Shown here in pieces: positions 25,693-35,167 of a stretch of DNA of 35,294 nt (the stretch's first letter is position 1; each line of letters opens with the position of its first letter). The notes below the pieces were generated by a model. It did no database searches and was not told the DNA's origin. It saw only the letters and a program-made list of their open reading frames with translations. A program made the translations under genes and the position numbers. Source of the DNA: Ensifer sp. MPMI2T (lineage in GTDB: Bacteria; Pseudomonadota; Alphaproteobacteria; Rhizobiales; Rhizobiaceae); NCBI RefSeq assembly GCF_004827385.1, contig NZ_SRXN01000053.1, positions 1 through 35,294 on the forward strand, in the 5' to 3' direction.

Positions 25693-25730
25693 GAGAGAAG
25701 CCGCACGGCGAGTGGCATGCGGCTTCTCTC
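25693..25730 (-). terminator. 13-bp perfect hairpin between nopA and y4yQ (attenuator or RNA-stability element)
   Basis: GAGAGAAGCCGCA (25693-25705) pairs perfectly with TGCGGCTTCTCTC (25718-25730) over a 12-base loop. On the transcribed strand it is followed by TTTGTCT, a weak T-run. It sits 52 bp past the nopA stop and 19 bp before the y4yQ start. Partial termination, or protection of the nopC-nopA RNA from 3' decay, would give the abundant pilin much more message than the ring and gate genes. Confidence 0.75.
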
Positions 25731-25781
25731 GGCTCCACTTCGTGCCAATTGTGCTACGCAGTGCCTAGAGCCCCATCGGCA

Positions 25782-25997
25782 TCACTGTACGCGTTCATCC
25801 GCCGCCTTCTTTGTTGTCTGGAGCTCGGTCGTAACAGTGCGCAGTAGCATACTCCTAGCCGTAGCCTCTGCGCTCACCGCTGCCAGTTCTGCGATTTGGG
25901 CCTGGAAGGCCGCAGCCCCAGCACCTTTGGCCGCTACGTTCTGGCCAGCCGTGGCGCCAGCTCCAAGTACACTCCCGAGAGCACCTACATTAGCCAT
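25782..25997 (-). CDS. nopA: T3SS pilus protein NopA
   Basis: A 71-residue, Ala/Gly-rich, helix-forming protein (MANVGALGSVLGAGATAG; AAFQAQIAELAAVSAEATA; RTVTTELQTTKKAADERVQ). Its size, composition and place directly after nopC identify it as NopA, the small component of the rhizobial type III pilus. AAAGGGA lies 6 bases before the ATG. It has no cleavable Sec signal, as expected for a T3SS-secreted subunit. Confidence 0.88.
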   Translation of the reverse strand: MANVGALGSVLGAGATAGQNVAAKGAGAAAFQAQIAELAAVSAEATARSMLLRTVTTELQTTKKAADERVQ

Positions 25998-26067
25998 GTC
26001 ATTTCCCTTTCTGTTACAATTGTGCCGTCACTAACGGCACGCACCTCCTGACGGGGCCCATCCACCG

Positions 26068-26358
26068 TCAGGAATCCTCTTCAATTTCTGCCATAGCTTC
26101 GTCGGCATCAGCCATGGCATCGTTCATAAGTTGCAGCGCAACCGATCGAAGAGCTATTTCGAAGGCTTCGCTTTGAAGGTCAGCCTGCTCCCCAGAAATG
26201 GTCGGGCTATCCGTAACGCCGCTCCCGCGATCCGGCCTGTTGTGACCAGAGGGCCCGCCTGAATCGCGCGGCGGCTGTCCATTCGAATGTCCATGCCCCC
26301 CTTTGCGGGCCAGGGAAACGCCGATGGCGCCAACTCCACTTCCAATTACTCCGACCAT
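26068..26358 (-). CDS. nopC: T3SS-secreted protein NopC
   Basis: A 96-residue protein with a Gly/Asn/Pro-rich N-terminal half (MVGVIGSGVGAIGVSLARKG) and an acidic helical C-terminus (VALQLMNDAMADADEAMAEI). Position between the tts box and nopA matches S. fredii nopC, whose product is secreted and has been described as an effector. AGGAG precedes the ATG. No domain is recognisable; the identification rests on size, composition and synteny. Confidence 0.85.
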   Translation of the reverse strand: MVGVIGSGVGAIGVSLARKGGHGHSNGQPPRDSGGPSGHNRPDRGSGVTDSPTISGEQADLQSEAFEIALRSVALQLMNDAMADADEAMAEIEEDS

Positions 26359-26404
26359 CAGCTACTCCTGCCCTAGCGGCGAATTGTAGATAACAACTAC
26401 TTAT

Positions 26405-26432
26405 GAGCTCCAGCTTTCGAAAAGCTGACGAG
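26405..26432 (-). promoter_or_regulatory. tts box of the nopC operon
   Basis: On the minus strand the site reads TCGTCAGCTTTTCGAAAGCT followed by GGAGCTC, an almost perfect TtsI-binding tts box. It ends about 47 bp before the nopC start. TtsI, itself under NodD and a nod box, should therefore switch on nopC-nopA-y4yQ-rhcV-y4yS after flavonoid perception. The IS66 insertion starts 148 bp further upstream and leaves the box intact. Confidence 0.95.
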
Positions 26433-26662
26433 TGTAAAAAAAGAAGCGCTATTGCATAATAAACGTGCTGCACGATCTGGACTCCCTGGAGCTCCGGCAG
26501 GTCGAGGTGGCGCTCAGTCCGATGCACTTGAGTGACATCAGCATACAACGCGCATGCCGACAGCAAGCAAGCGACAACCGTAACCGGTGTTCTGCTCCCA
26601 CGTTGTCCTCGCCGCCGTGATCTGTGATCGGCTTTCCATGGACGAGCAACGGGAGTTTCTCC

Positions 26663-27049
26663 ATGGACAGTACATTGGAGGTTCTCACGGCCAGGACGTC
26701 TGGACGTGAGGTGCATCGGCATTGGCCAGACGTCGTCAAGGCGCAGATCGTTTCTGAGAGCCTTCGGCCCGGAGCGTTGGTGAACGAAGTCGCGGAGCGA
26801 CATGGCTTGAAGCCGAACCACCTATCGACTTGGCGGACGATGGCACGGCAGGGCAAGCTGGTTCTGCCAGCACCCGAGGATGCGGCAGAGTTTGCAGCGG
26901 TCATCGTCGATCCACCCGTGTCGAAGCCACCCATCAAGGAAGCCAGCCGTCCCGAGATCATCGTCGGTTCCGTCACGATCCGCCTGGAAGAAGGCGCGTC
27001 TCCCACCCGGATCGCCGCTGTCGCGCGTGCTTGCGCGGTTCCGGCATGA
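26663..27049 (+). CDS. IS66-family TnpA (Orf1)
   Basis: A 128-residue accessory protein of IS66 elements with an N-terminal HTH: HWPDVVKAQIVSESLRPGAL and VNEVAERHGLKPNHLSTWR. GGGAG lies 7 bases before ATG 26663. The C-terminal half (IIVGSVTIRLEEGASPTRIA) is typical. It overlaps tnpB by ATGA and is the only uninterrupted gene of this element. Confidence 0.9.
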   Translation: MDSTLEVLTARTSGREVHRHWPDVVKAQIVSESLRPGALVNEVAERHGLKPNHLSTWRTMARQGKLVLPAPEDAAEFAAVIVDPPVSKPPIKEASRPEIIVGSVTIRLEEGASPTRIAAVARACAVPA

Positions 27050-27397
27050 TCTTTCCATCGAACCGCGTTCGGATCATGGTAGCGACCAAGCCTGTCGATT
27101 TCCGCAAGGGTCACGACGGCTTGGCGGCGCTGGTAAAGAACGAGCTGCACAAGGACCCTTTACGGGGAAGGTCTTCGTATTCCGATCACGTAAGGCGGAC
27201 CGATTGAAGCTGATCTACTGGGATGGCAGTGGTCTGGTGATGGCCTTCAAGCGGCTAGAGGAGCATACGTTCACTTGGCAGATATCCGAGACGGTCTAAT
27301 GACCCTTGGGCATGCCCAGTTCGAGGCACTGTTTGCGGGCCTCGACTGGCGTCGGGTTCGGTCCGTTGAGGCGAGAGCGCCGACGGCAATCGAATAG
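27046..27397 (+). pseudogene. IS66-family TnpB (Orf2), two frameshifts
   Basis: Starts MIFPSNRVRIMVATKPVDFR, the diagnostic TnpB start, and reads to KDP near 27155. There one base is missing, and another frame supplies FTGKVFVFRSRKADRLKLIY, WDGSGLVMAFKRLE and HTFTWQ. Near 27288 a second base is missing. The third frame then gives LMTLGHAQFEALFAGLDW and ends at 27397. Confidence 0.9.
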
Positions 27398-28785
27398 ATG
27401 CGTCACGATGACTCGGGCGACAAATTCGGACAGTGAGCCGACGCGGAATTTGATAAACTTCCAGCATGTTGGACGCCGCCGATTTGCCGGACGATATTGC
27501 TGCCTTGAAGGCGATGCTGCTCGCGGCGCAAGCGCGGGAAGTCCGCAAGGATGATCGGATTGAACGGCTGGAGAAGTTGGTCGCCGCTTTCAAACAGGCA
27601 GCCTTTGGCCGCAAATCCGAGAAAGCCGATCCGGTGCAATTTGATCTTGCACTGGAGGACCTCGAAACGGCAATCGCTGCCGTCCATGCCAAAGACGAGG
27701 CCGATGGCCACTCGGGCAAATCGAGCCCCAAATCTCGTGCCACCAATCGTGGCTCTCTTCCCGCCCATCTTCTGCGTGTCGAGGAGATTATTGAGCCGGA
27801 GAGCTTGATCTGCACCTGTGGCGGCAGCCTGCATTGCATCGGTGAGGACGTATCGGAGCGGCTGGATATCATCCCGGCGCAGTTCCGTGTCCTCGTCACT
27901 CGTCGTCCAAAATACGCCTGCCGTGCCTGCACCGACGGCATATCCCAGGCTCCAGCGCCTGCACGACTGATCACCGCCGGATTACCAACCGAGGCGACTA
28001 TCGCGCATGTGTTGGTGCCCAAATATGCCGATCACCTGCCGCTGTATCGCCAAGCCCAGATCATGAGCCGACAGGGCATTGATCTGGACCGCTCCACGCT
28101 TGCTGATTGGGTCGGCCGGGCAGCGTTCGAACTACGCCCCGTCTTCGATGCTCTGATTGCCGACCTGAAGCGATCCACAAAACTGTTCATGGATAAGACC
28201 CGAGCACCTGTTCTCGATCCCGGCTCCCGCAAGACCAAGATCGGATACTTCTGGGCCTTGGCCCGTGATGACCGACCTTGGGGCGGCGGTGCGCCGCCGG
28301 TGTGGCCTTCACCTACGCACCCGGTCGCGGCGGCTTGCATGCCGAGCGGATATTGCAGGGGTTCACGGGCATCCTCCAGGTCGACGGCTATGCCGGATAT
28401 AATCGGCTGATCGCGCCGGCTCGGGTTGGACCGGACATCTGGCTTGCCTATTGTTGGGCACATGCTCGTCGCAAGCTGGTCGAGATCACCCGCACCGGGT
28501 CAGCACCGATTGCCGAGGAAGGCGTGAAGCGGATTGGCGAACTCTAGCGGATCGAGGCGGCGCTGCGCGGTCTTCCCGCAGAAGCTCGCCTCGCCGGGCG
28601 GCAGGAACGATCAGCGCCATTGATTGCGGACATGCGAACTTGGCTCACGCAGCATCGTGCTCGTGTCGCTGGTAAGTCGCCGCTCGGCGAAGCTCTCGCC
28701 TATGTGGCCAAATACTGGGATGGCCTCTGCATCTTCCTGACCGACGGTTGGATCGAGATTGACAGCAATGCTGTCGAGCGGACAA

Positions 28786-30830
28786 TCAGGCCCATTGCAA
28801 GCGTTGAGCGCGATACGGACGACTTTTGCTGCGTATGGCTTTGATCACATCCTGATTTCGAAGATGACAAGCTTCGATTTGCCATGGGGCACCTGGGACG
28901 ACCTGCTCAGCCGGCAAAATGCGATCAACAATAAGGCGGCGAATGACGTGGCTGGTCACATCCAGGCATTTGGCGGCTTCTTTCATGGTCAGCCATTGGC
29001 CATCTTTCTCGGCGGACTGAAAAGCATGAATGCCCTGAACCCTGCGTATCGAGCTGACACGGTGTGCCGTCCAGGTTTTGTTTTGACCCGTCCGAATGCC
29101 CATTCGGTTCAACGTAGCGGCGACATCATCGTCGGAATACCGGGTCGCCATTTGCTTCATGACGGCAAGCGCCTGGTCAGGCGTCTGGCATCCGTGTTCG
29201 CCGGTTTTGGGCTTGCGGACGCGCAGAACCGAATGTTGTCCGCCTTTCCAGTGAATGGTCAAAACGACCTCCCGGTTGCTATCGTCAACGTCGGCAATGA
29301 TATCAGCGATCAAGGTTCGCAGGATCTGCTGACGTGTACGTGTGGTCACACCGGGTGCATTCCAAGCCCGTACCAGATCGTCAGCCAAGCCGGTAAAATC
29401 CGGCGCTTGATCCGCACCAGGCGGTAACTCTGCCTCACTGACGCGTGCGCGGCACTCCTCGACGCGCCGCAAAGCGGCCTCCCAGTTCTTCTCTAGTTGG
29501 GCAGCTATCAACCGATTGTCCGGATCGCAGGCGGCGTAACGACGTTCGGCCAGCCCGGCATCGTACTGGGCCTGTTGAAGGTCGAGCTCGATAATACGTC
29601 GTCGTTCGTTTTGACGCTGATGATGCATCCGCTCGGCTTCCAGGGCAGCCTCAATTGCTACCGGTTCTACCACACGCACGATCTCCATCGGCGATGGCGG
29701 CATCGATGCGAGTTCCACCGAATCCGAGACAACGTGGCAATCCGAGCATAAGATTGGGCCGGTCGCAACGATACACCGGGCGGCCCGGCGCGAGACCTGC
29801 ATACACAACTGCCAGCCCTCGGCCGCACCGGCCGCAGGTCAGCATGCCGGAGAGCAGGGCGCGGCCTCCGCGGCCAGACTTCTGGCCACCGCTACGGCCG
29901 TATGCATTGCATGCCAATGACGCCTGATTGCGCTCAAACTCTGCCCAATCGATGTATCCTTCGTGGTGTTCGCGGATCAGCACCTCCCAATCATCGAAAG
30001 CTTTGCCGTGGCCATAGCTCTTGCGCGCCCGGCCACCGACGACGGTGATCCGCTTCTCGCTTTTGCCGTAGGCATAGGCCCCGGCATAGAACGGGTTCTT
30101 CAGAAGGCCGATGACATTGCGATAGCGAATGGGTTGCCACTCGAACGATGTCAGGCGCTTGCCATCAGATGGCCGGGGAAAGAACATGCCCTCTGCCGCC
30201 AGCGACAGATGTGTTTGCCGTGCGCTGCCAAGTATACGAAACCGTTCGAATAGCCTGCTGAAGGCGCAGATCAGGATCAAAACCCAGACCATAGTCGCGA
30301 TGCCAGACATAGCCGATCGGCACGCTGATCCTCAACTCGCCCCGTTTAGCCTTTGCGCGAGCGGCATCCAGCAGGCGCGCACGGATGATTCCAAGCTCGA
30401 ATTCGCTGATGCTGCCCTTCATGCCGAGCAGCAGCCGATCGTTCGGCAGGCAAGGATTGTAGACGCCATCCAAATCTATGACCCTTGCTTCCACAAGGCC
30501 GCAAAGCTCGAGAAGATGATGCCAGTCGCGACCATTGCGAGCCAGGCGTGACGTATCAAAGCAAAGGACAGCGCCGACTTCACCGGCACATAATGCCGCT
30601 ACCAGCTTCTCAAATCCTGGACGAGCAACCATTCCGCTGGCCGATCGCCCGAGATCATCGTCGATGACCTCAACGGTGCGGAAACCGCGATGGCGTGCGA
30701 CGTCAACGAGCTCATATTGCCGCCGACGGCTCTCCGGATTGTTCTCAACCTGACCTGGGCTCGACTGCCGCACGTAAACAATGGCTTTGCGCTGCAGGAT
30801 GGTGGGAGGGAGGATCTCAACACTTGTCAT
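28786..30830 (-). pseudogene. Large serine recombinase, two frameshifts
   Basis: The start ATG 30830 leads into a resolvase domain with the nucleophile serine in YVRQSSPGQVENNPESRRRQ, then DLGRSASGMVARPGF and FDTSRLARNGRDW. Near 30253 the frame changes into the Recombinase domain (YRNVIGLLKNPFYAGAYAYG) and the zinc ribbon (SGMLTCGRCGRGL, YRCDRP). Near 29695 it changes again into a long coiled coil (ALEAERMHHQRQNERRR) and a C-terminal HTH (LTMKEAAKCLDVTSHVIRRL). The last codons and stop (QWA, TGA) lie beyond the element boundary, in tnpC target DNA. Joined, it would be about 680 residues. Its element interrupts IS66 tnpC. Confidence 0.88.
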
Positions 30831-31311
30831 CGTGCCGGTCCTCCTTCGTATCGGTTGCCGCCTCGATGAGAAGCGTCGCAAGGCTCGACACCAGCCGCCG
30901 TCGTTCGCTCGCTGGCAGGCCGAGAAGGCGCGGCGGTTCGAAGGAGATCAGGAGCTGACGCTGATGGGATTGAAGGCGAAGTTGCGGATCGGGCATCTTG
31001 GTGTTCCTCGACGAGATTCGGTTCGCCGGAACAGGTTCGCCGCATTCCGCGGTGCTGTAAAAGGTCATCAAGATCCACAAGGGCTGGCAAAGAGACCCGA
31101 GGCGCCCCCAATTCCATGCCGGCACAGCACGCCGCATCGAGCATCCAAGCCGCGATCGCCGTCACAACGCCGGGCATGATCTCAACGTGGACAAACTGGC
31201 CCTTCTTACGGTTCTCGCTATAGTGCAGCCGCACACGACGACCGAAATAGGGATGCCAGCGATAGTGGACGACAACTTCTCGCCCGACATGGGCAGAATG
31301 TTCGGTAGATG
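28799..31311 (-). mobile_element. 2.5-kb serine-recombinase transposable element inside IS66 tnpC
   Basis: Joining 28798 directly to 31314 restores an uninterrupted tnpC reading (RTIRPIA-LNRKN). A GC dinucleotide occurs at both edges (28797-28798 and 31312-31313), as expected for serine-recombinase insertion with a 2-bp crossover core. The element holds three minus-strand frames: a DUF5372-like protein, a 59-residue protein and the recombinase. Confidence 0.85.
30817..30996 (-). CDS. 59-residue protein upstream of the serine recombinase
   Basis: A small frame from ATG 30996 (MPDPQLRLQSHQRQLLISFE, then PPRLLGLPASERRRLVSSLA), ending TKEDRHDDKC. It overlaps the recombinase start by 14 bp, which suggests translational coupling. 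The helical, arginine-rich ERRRLVSSLATLLIEAA segment hints at a small DNA-binding or partner protein. I know no function. Confidence 0.6.
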   Translation of the reverse strand: MPDPQLRLQSHQRQLLISFEPPRLLGLPASERRRLVSSLATLLIEAATDTKEDRHDDKC

Positions 31312-31312
31312 G
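30827..31312 (-). CDS. DUF5372-like accessory protein of the recombinase element
   Basis: The frame covers HYRWHPYFGRRVRLHYSENR and GQFVHVEIMPGVVTAIAAWM, then DAACCAGMELGAPRVSLPAL and VDLDDLL. This is the H-P-x-x-G-R ... W-M-LD pattern of small proteins often encoded beside rhizobial serine recombinases. The conserved part lies about 30970-31280. I cannot fix the start codon: the open frame reaches the element edge without an ATG. The tail after EEHQDA overlaps the 59-residue gene in another frame and may not be real coding. Confidence 0.55.
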   Translation of the reverse strand, partial: PSTEHSAHVGREVVVHYRWHPYFGRRVRLHYSENRKKGQFVHVEIMPGVVTAIAAWMLDAACCAGMELGAPRVSLPALVDLDDLLQHRGMRRTCSGEPNLVEEHQDARSATSPSIPSASAPDLLRTAAPSRPASERTTAAGVEPCDASHRGGNRYEGGPAR

Positions 31313-31623
31313 CCCTCAATCGGAAGAATGCCCTCTTCGCCGGGCATGATGCAGGAGCGGAGAACTGGGCGACCATCGCCTCGCTCATCGAAACCTGCAA
31401 GCTCAACGCTGTCGATCCGTTCGCCTACCTGTCCGCCACACTCACCGCTATCGTCAACGGCCACAGGCAGAGCCAGATCGACATGCTGATGCCGTGGAAT
31501 TATTCGCGGCGAACAAACGGCTGAAGTTTGCTTTCGGTCGATAGTGTTGAAGAAGTTAGGCTTTTGGCCGGAAAGGTGGCTCGCTCAGGACGTCGCAATG
31601 GAGGTCGACGTGACCTCCTCGCG

Positions 31624-32820
31624 CTAACTGGCCGGGATTACCGTCCGCCGGCTGCAGATCTTGGCCAATTTCCTCAGGTTCTGGGCGATGGCGGCGAGGT
31701 AGAACTCATCGCGGGCACCGCAGGGGCCGCGTAGTCGCAATCTATCGAGCTTCAGAATGCGTTTGAGGTGCGCGAAGAGCATCTCCACCTTCTTTCGCTG
31801 ATAGCGTGACGTCTGGTACGCGTCGGTTTTGGCGATGTCGCGCGCCATGTCGCGCGCCCCCTCATAGATTGAGCGCGTTACCTTGCGCGCCGGCGTCTTC
31901 GGACAACAGCGGGACTTGAGTGCGCAGGCGTCGCAATCATGCTTGCTCGCCAGATAGCGTAGCGTGTTGTCCTTTCCCACACCGGTCCGCGGTGTCGAGA
32001 ATTGCCGACGGTAGTGCTGAAGAAGCTTCCCACCTGGGCAGCGGTAGGTATCGCTTGCATGGTCGTAGGCGAAGTCCTCACGCGAGAAGGTGCCGTCCTC
32101 GCGCTTGGACTTATCGAACACCGGGATATGCGGCTCGATCCCGCGCTCATGCACCAGCCAGTTCAGCATCTCGGCCGAGCCGTAGCCGGTGTCGGCAATC
32201 AGCCGTTCCGGCCACAGGCCGAGTTCGTCGTGGGTACGCTCGATCATGGTCTTTGCGGCCGTCACCTCGGCCTGACGCACGGCAGTCGAGGGCTCCACGT
32301 CCACGATGATGGCGTGCTCTACATCGATCAGGTAGTTGGTGCAGTAGGCGTAGACAGCCGGGCCGCCCCAAGAGGCGGTCCAGCGTGCCGCCGGGTCGAC
32401 CGGCGAGATGAACTTGGGCTCCACCGGCGTGGCGGCTCCGAAGGCGGCATCATCCAGGGTGGCGAGGTACTCTCCCACAGCCCGCTTGGCTTTGGGGTCG
32501 AGCTCCTCGGCTGTCTCGATCCCGCGCTGACGATGGGCGTCCGCCACGATCAGGCTGGCATCGACGGCAAAGCCCTCGCCGCCGACGAGACCTTCTCTCA
32601 TGCAGCGCCGCACGACGCTCTCAAACAGCTCGCGCAGCAGATCGGCATCACGGAAGCGGCCATGCCGCGTCTTGGAGAACGTCGAATGGTCCGGCACATC
32701 GCCCTCGAGGCCAAGCCGGCAGAACCACCGATAGGCCAGGTTCAGGTGAACTTCCTCGCACAGCCGCCGCTCCGAGCGGATGCCGAAGCAGTAGCCGACA
32801 ATCAGCATGCGGATCAGCAA
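31624..32820 (-). pseudogene. IS1182-type transposase, 5' truncated
   Basis: About 398 residues remain from LIRMLIVGYCFGIRSERRLC through PDHSTFSKTRHGRFRDADLL, a DDE core (FAVDASLIVADAHRQRG; LIADTGYGSAEMLNW) and the C-terminal YQRKKVEMLFAHLKRILKL. The ~70-residue N-terminal domain (usually ending PELMIRMLIVGYC) is missing, and a stop lies a few codons upstream of the first homologous residue. Downstream, CSRRTVIPAS ends normally. It is therefore a truncated copy sitting between IS66 and the oxidoreductase gene. Confidence 0.88.
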
Positions 32821-32927
32821 AGCCGCTCCATACCCAGCTTACCCCATCAAGTGCCATCCGAGCACGTAGAGAACGCAGGCACCCGAAAGCGTCGACACCC
32901 TCATAACCGAGCCGCCGCCCTTACCCA

Positions 32928-33917
32928 TTAGAGAACACTATCGGCCCGAAGCGGACTTCGCTTCGGATCCTCTCTCAATGACGGAGCCGATCTTAACCGT
33001 CTCCGAGGAGAGCTGCCGCCCGGGTTGAAAGCGCAGTCGGCCGATCGAGTTGGCCGCATGCGAAAGCCTGCTGCGGGGGCTGCGTTCAGAAGCTCGCCTG
33101 CGCAGGCCAACAGGTCGGTCACGGCAACGCTCCCAATACCGCTGCCCATCAGCTCGAGCCCGGTACTGCGAAGCATATCTCCTCTGATCGGTATTTCCGA
33201 GCCCGCCATCGTACCCAACTGGACATAGCGCAGACGCGGTTCGCCGAGGCGGGACCCCCGGTCCCTGGTTGCCGCCTGAAGGACCCGAACGGCGGGTTCA
33301 CCCCAGACAAAGTCGAGAACGACGTCGATGCCGTGGTCGAACTGCGCGCGCAGCAAATGATCCGCTCCGTCGTCCAGCGCGATCTTGACGTCCGCATCGA
33401 GCCTATCGAGCTTCTGATTGTTGCGGCCGACGGCGACAATCTTGGTTGCGCCGAAATGCCGGGCAGTCTGAATTGCCATGCTGCCCCACGAGCCAGTTGC
33501 GCCGACAATGAGGACAGTTTCACCTTTCTGCAGCTTGGCCCGGCGCGACAGCGCCACCCAGGACGCCAGCGCGCCTGTCGCCAAGGCCGCAGCTCGATCG
33601 CTTGGGAGGATGTCGAGAACCGGAACGGTCATAGCTCGGGCCGACAGTGATTTCTCTGCCAGCGAGCCGAAAGGTGCCTTCGGGAAAAGGAAGTAGACGC
33701 GCTTGCCGTCGGCATCCCGCCCTATACCATCCACGCCCGGGACGAATCCGGCCTTTGCGGCGCTAGTGTAGTGACGGCCGGAGGCGAGTAGCTTGACGAT
33801 TGGGCTGATCGCGGCAGCCTCGACGGTGACGACGGTCTCGCCATCGCCGGCTTCCGGTTCGGGGAATTCCTGGAATGACGGCGTGACACCAAAGGCGTTT
33901 ACGACTGCAGCTTTCAT
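32928..33917 (-). CDS. Zinc-independent alcohol dehydrogenase / quinone oxidoreductase (MDR), altered C-terminus
   Basis: An MDR-superfamily NAD(P)H oxidoreductase of 329 residues starting at ATG 33917 with AAGGAG 9 bases upstream. A GroES-like N-domain (EFPEPEAGDGETVVTVEAAA, FVPGVDGIGRDADG) is followed by the Rossmann motif VLIVGATGSWGSMAIQTAR and VVLDFVWG. No zinc-ligand cysteines are seen. After AAPAAGFRM the sequence turns into an Arg/Ser/Pro-rich tail that does not fit the family. Another frame gives a plausible end (FGPIVFSN), so the gene is probably frameshifted near 33060 and may be impaired. It is divergent from an AraC gene that likely controls it. Confidence 0.8.
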   Translation of the reverse strand: MKAAVVNAFGVTPSFQEFPEPEAGDGETVVTVEAAAISPIVKLLASGRHYTSAAKAGFVPGVDGIGRDADGKRVYFLFPKAPFGSLAEKSLSARAMTVPVLDILPSDRAAALATGALASWVALSRRAKLQKGETVLIVGATGSWGSMAIQTARHFGATKIVAVGRNNQKLDRLDADVKIALDDGADHLLRAQFDHGIDVVLDFVWGEPAVRVLQAATRDRGSRLGEPRLRYVQLGTMAGSEIPIRGDMLRSTGLELMGSGIGSVAVTDLLACAGELLNAAPAAGFRMRPTRSADCAFNPGGSSPRRRLRSAPSLREDPKRSPLRADSVL

Positions 33918-34027
33918 GTGGTTGAGCTCCTTATTGTCTGCTGCCAGCTTGGTAGACCTTCGCACCTGAACGCTCTATGCCTTGAAGTCGCAAGTTTGTT
34001 TGCCATCGTTCAAATTGGGGGCTGACA

Positions 34028-34958
34028 ATGGATGTCCTTTCCGAACTTCTCAGTCTTTTGAAGCCTCGGAGCTATATAACTGCCGGATTCGATGCGGGCG
34101 GTCAGTGGGCATTGACGCTCGATGATCTCGCAGGGAGGATAAAATGCTATGCGGTAATGAAAGGCGAATGCTGGCTCTCGATAGAGGGCATCGGCGGGGC
34201 GCTGAAAGTGTCTGCCGGGGATTTGCTTTGTTCTTCCCAGCGGTCGACCAGTCCACATCGCGAGCGACCCTCAGGTCGAGCCGAGACGAGCGAGCGAAGT
34301 GCTTGATCCCAACCGCAGTGGAGAAGTCGTCACCTATAATGGCGGCGGAGACGTCCTCCTGGTCGGCAGCCGATTTGAGGTCGATGGGCGCCATGCGGAA
34401 TTCATGCTGAAAACCCTGCCTCCGCTCATTCGCATCGACACGTCGTCAGATAAGGCCAGGCTGCGGCTCTACCTCGACCTCATGATGGCGGAGCTGAAGG
34501 AGATGAAGCCGGGGGCGATGTCCGTCGCCCACAACCTGTCGCACATGATCCTGGCCCAAGCGCTACGACTTTATCTCGAAACGGTGAGTGAGGCGGAGGT
34601 CGGCTGGTTCGCCGCCCTTTCGGACGCGCGCCTAGGAAAGGCTATAGAGGCGATGCATTCCGAGCCGTCACGCGCCTGGACTCTGGAAGCGCTTGCCAAC
34701 AAGGCCGGAATGTCGCGTTCGAGTTTCGCAGATCATTTCCGAAGACGCGTCGGAGAGATCCCTATGTCATATCTCGCGCAGAGACGCATGATGTCGGCAG
34801 CAGAGAGACTCTCTCAAGGAAGGGAGCCCATCGCACAGATTTCGGCTTCGCTCGGATATGCTTCGGAGCATTCCTTCAATACCGCTTTCAAGCGTGTTAT
34901 GGGCCTGCCGCCCAGGCAGTTCGGCAGGGGTAAGGAACAACTCAGCACAGCTACTTGA
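34028..34958 (+). pseudogene. AraC-family regulator with cupin domain, one frameshift
   Basis: The N-terminal cupin (MDVLSELLSLLKPRSYITAG, GECWLSIEG) reads to AGD near 34220. There an extra T shifts the frame; the restored reading is DCFVLPSGRPVHIASDPQ, in phase with VLDPNRSGEVVTYNGG and the rest. The C-terminal double HTH is intact (SRAWTLEALANKAGMSRSSF, then EPIAQISASLGYASEHSFNT, AFKRVMGLPPRQF). It belongs to the AraC type that is usually divergent from oxidoreductases, as here. Unless the extra base is a sequencing error, full-length protein is not made. Confidence 0.88.
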
Positions 34959-35167
34959 ACCAGCGGATACGACCTCGCCGTCGCGTAACCACCGTATCTG
35001 GCTTATGACCTCTATTGGCGCGTTGTTGCCGTCAATGTTGCAGCGGTAGCTTTCGGAACGGCGTACCGCGCTTGGCCAATGTGCGAGGAAAACACCGCTT
35101 ACCGACAACCTGTTCGAAGAGCCGGTCGGCTCCAGGACAAAAAAACGCTAACGTGTGCAGTTGGACC
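34959..35167. other. Intergenic between AraC gene and IS66-type end
   Basis: No conserved open frame on either strand and no RNA gene seen. Confidence 0.4.

Larger units (their letters stand above)
27466..31524 (+). pseudogene. IS66-family transposase TnpC, broken in three places
   Basis: The N-terminus (DDIAALKAMLLAAQAREVRK), the zinc-finger-like CTCGG/CRAC region and STLADWVGRAAFELRP are intact in the first frame. Near 28300 a one-base loss moves reading to the frame with VAFTYAPGRGG and YCWAHARRKLVE. TAG at 28545-28547 (probably from TAC) stops it. The frame then runs through IEIDSNAVERTIRPIA to 28798, where the serine-recombinase element enters. It resumes at 31312 (LNRKNALFAGHDAGAENWAT) and ends at 31524. 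The catalytic segment reads MDKTRAP instead of the usual MDETRAP. Confidence 0.92.
26580..31526 (+). mobile_element. IS66-family element interrupted by a serine-recombinase element
   Basis: The left end GTAACCGGTGTTC (26580) resembles IS66 termini. The right end near 31526 carries a weaker inverted match (CAGCCGTTTGTTC on the minus strand). Contents in order are tnpA, tnpB, tnpC and, inside tnpC, a 2.5-kb foreign element (28799-31311). Frameshifts in tnpB and tnpC and a nonsense codon in tnpC mean it is dead. I could not identify the expected 8-bp target duplication. Confidence 0.85.

Noticed and set aside
26449..27150. 233-codon minus-strand frame over IS66 tnpA/tnpB
   Set aside because: It is the antisense of clearly homologous tnpA and tnpB coding.
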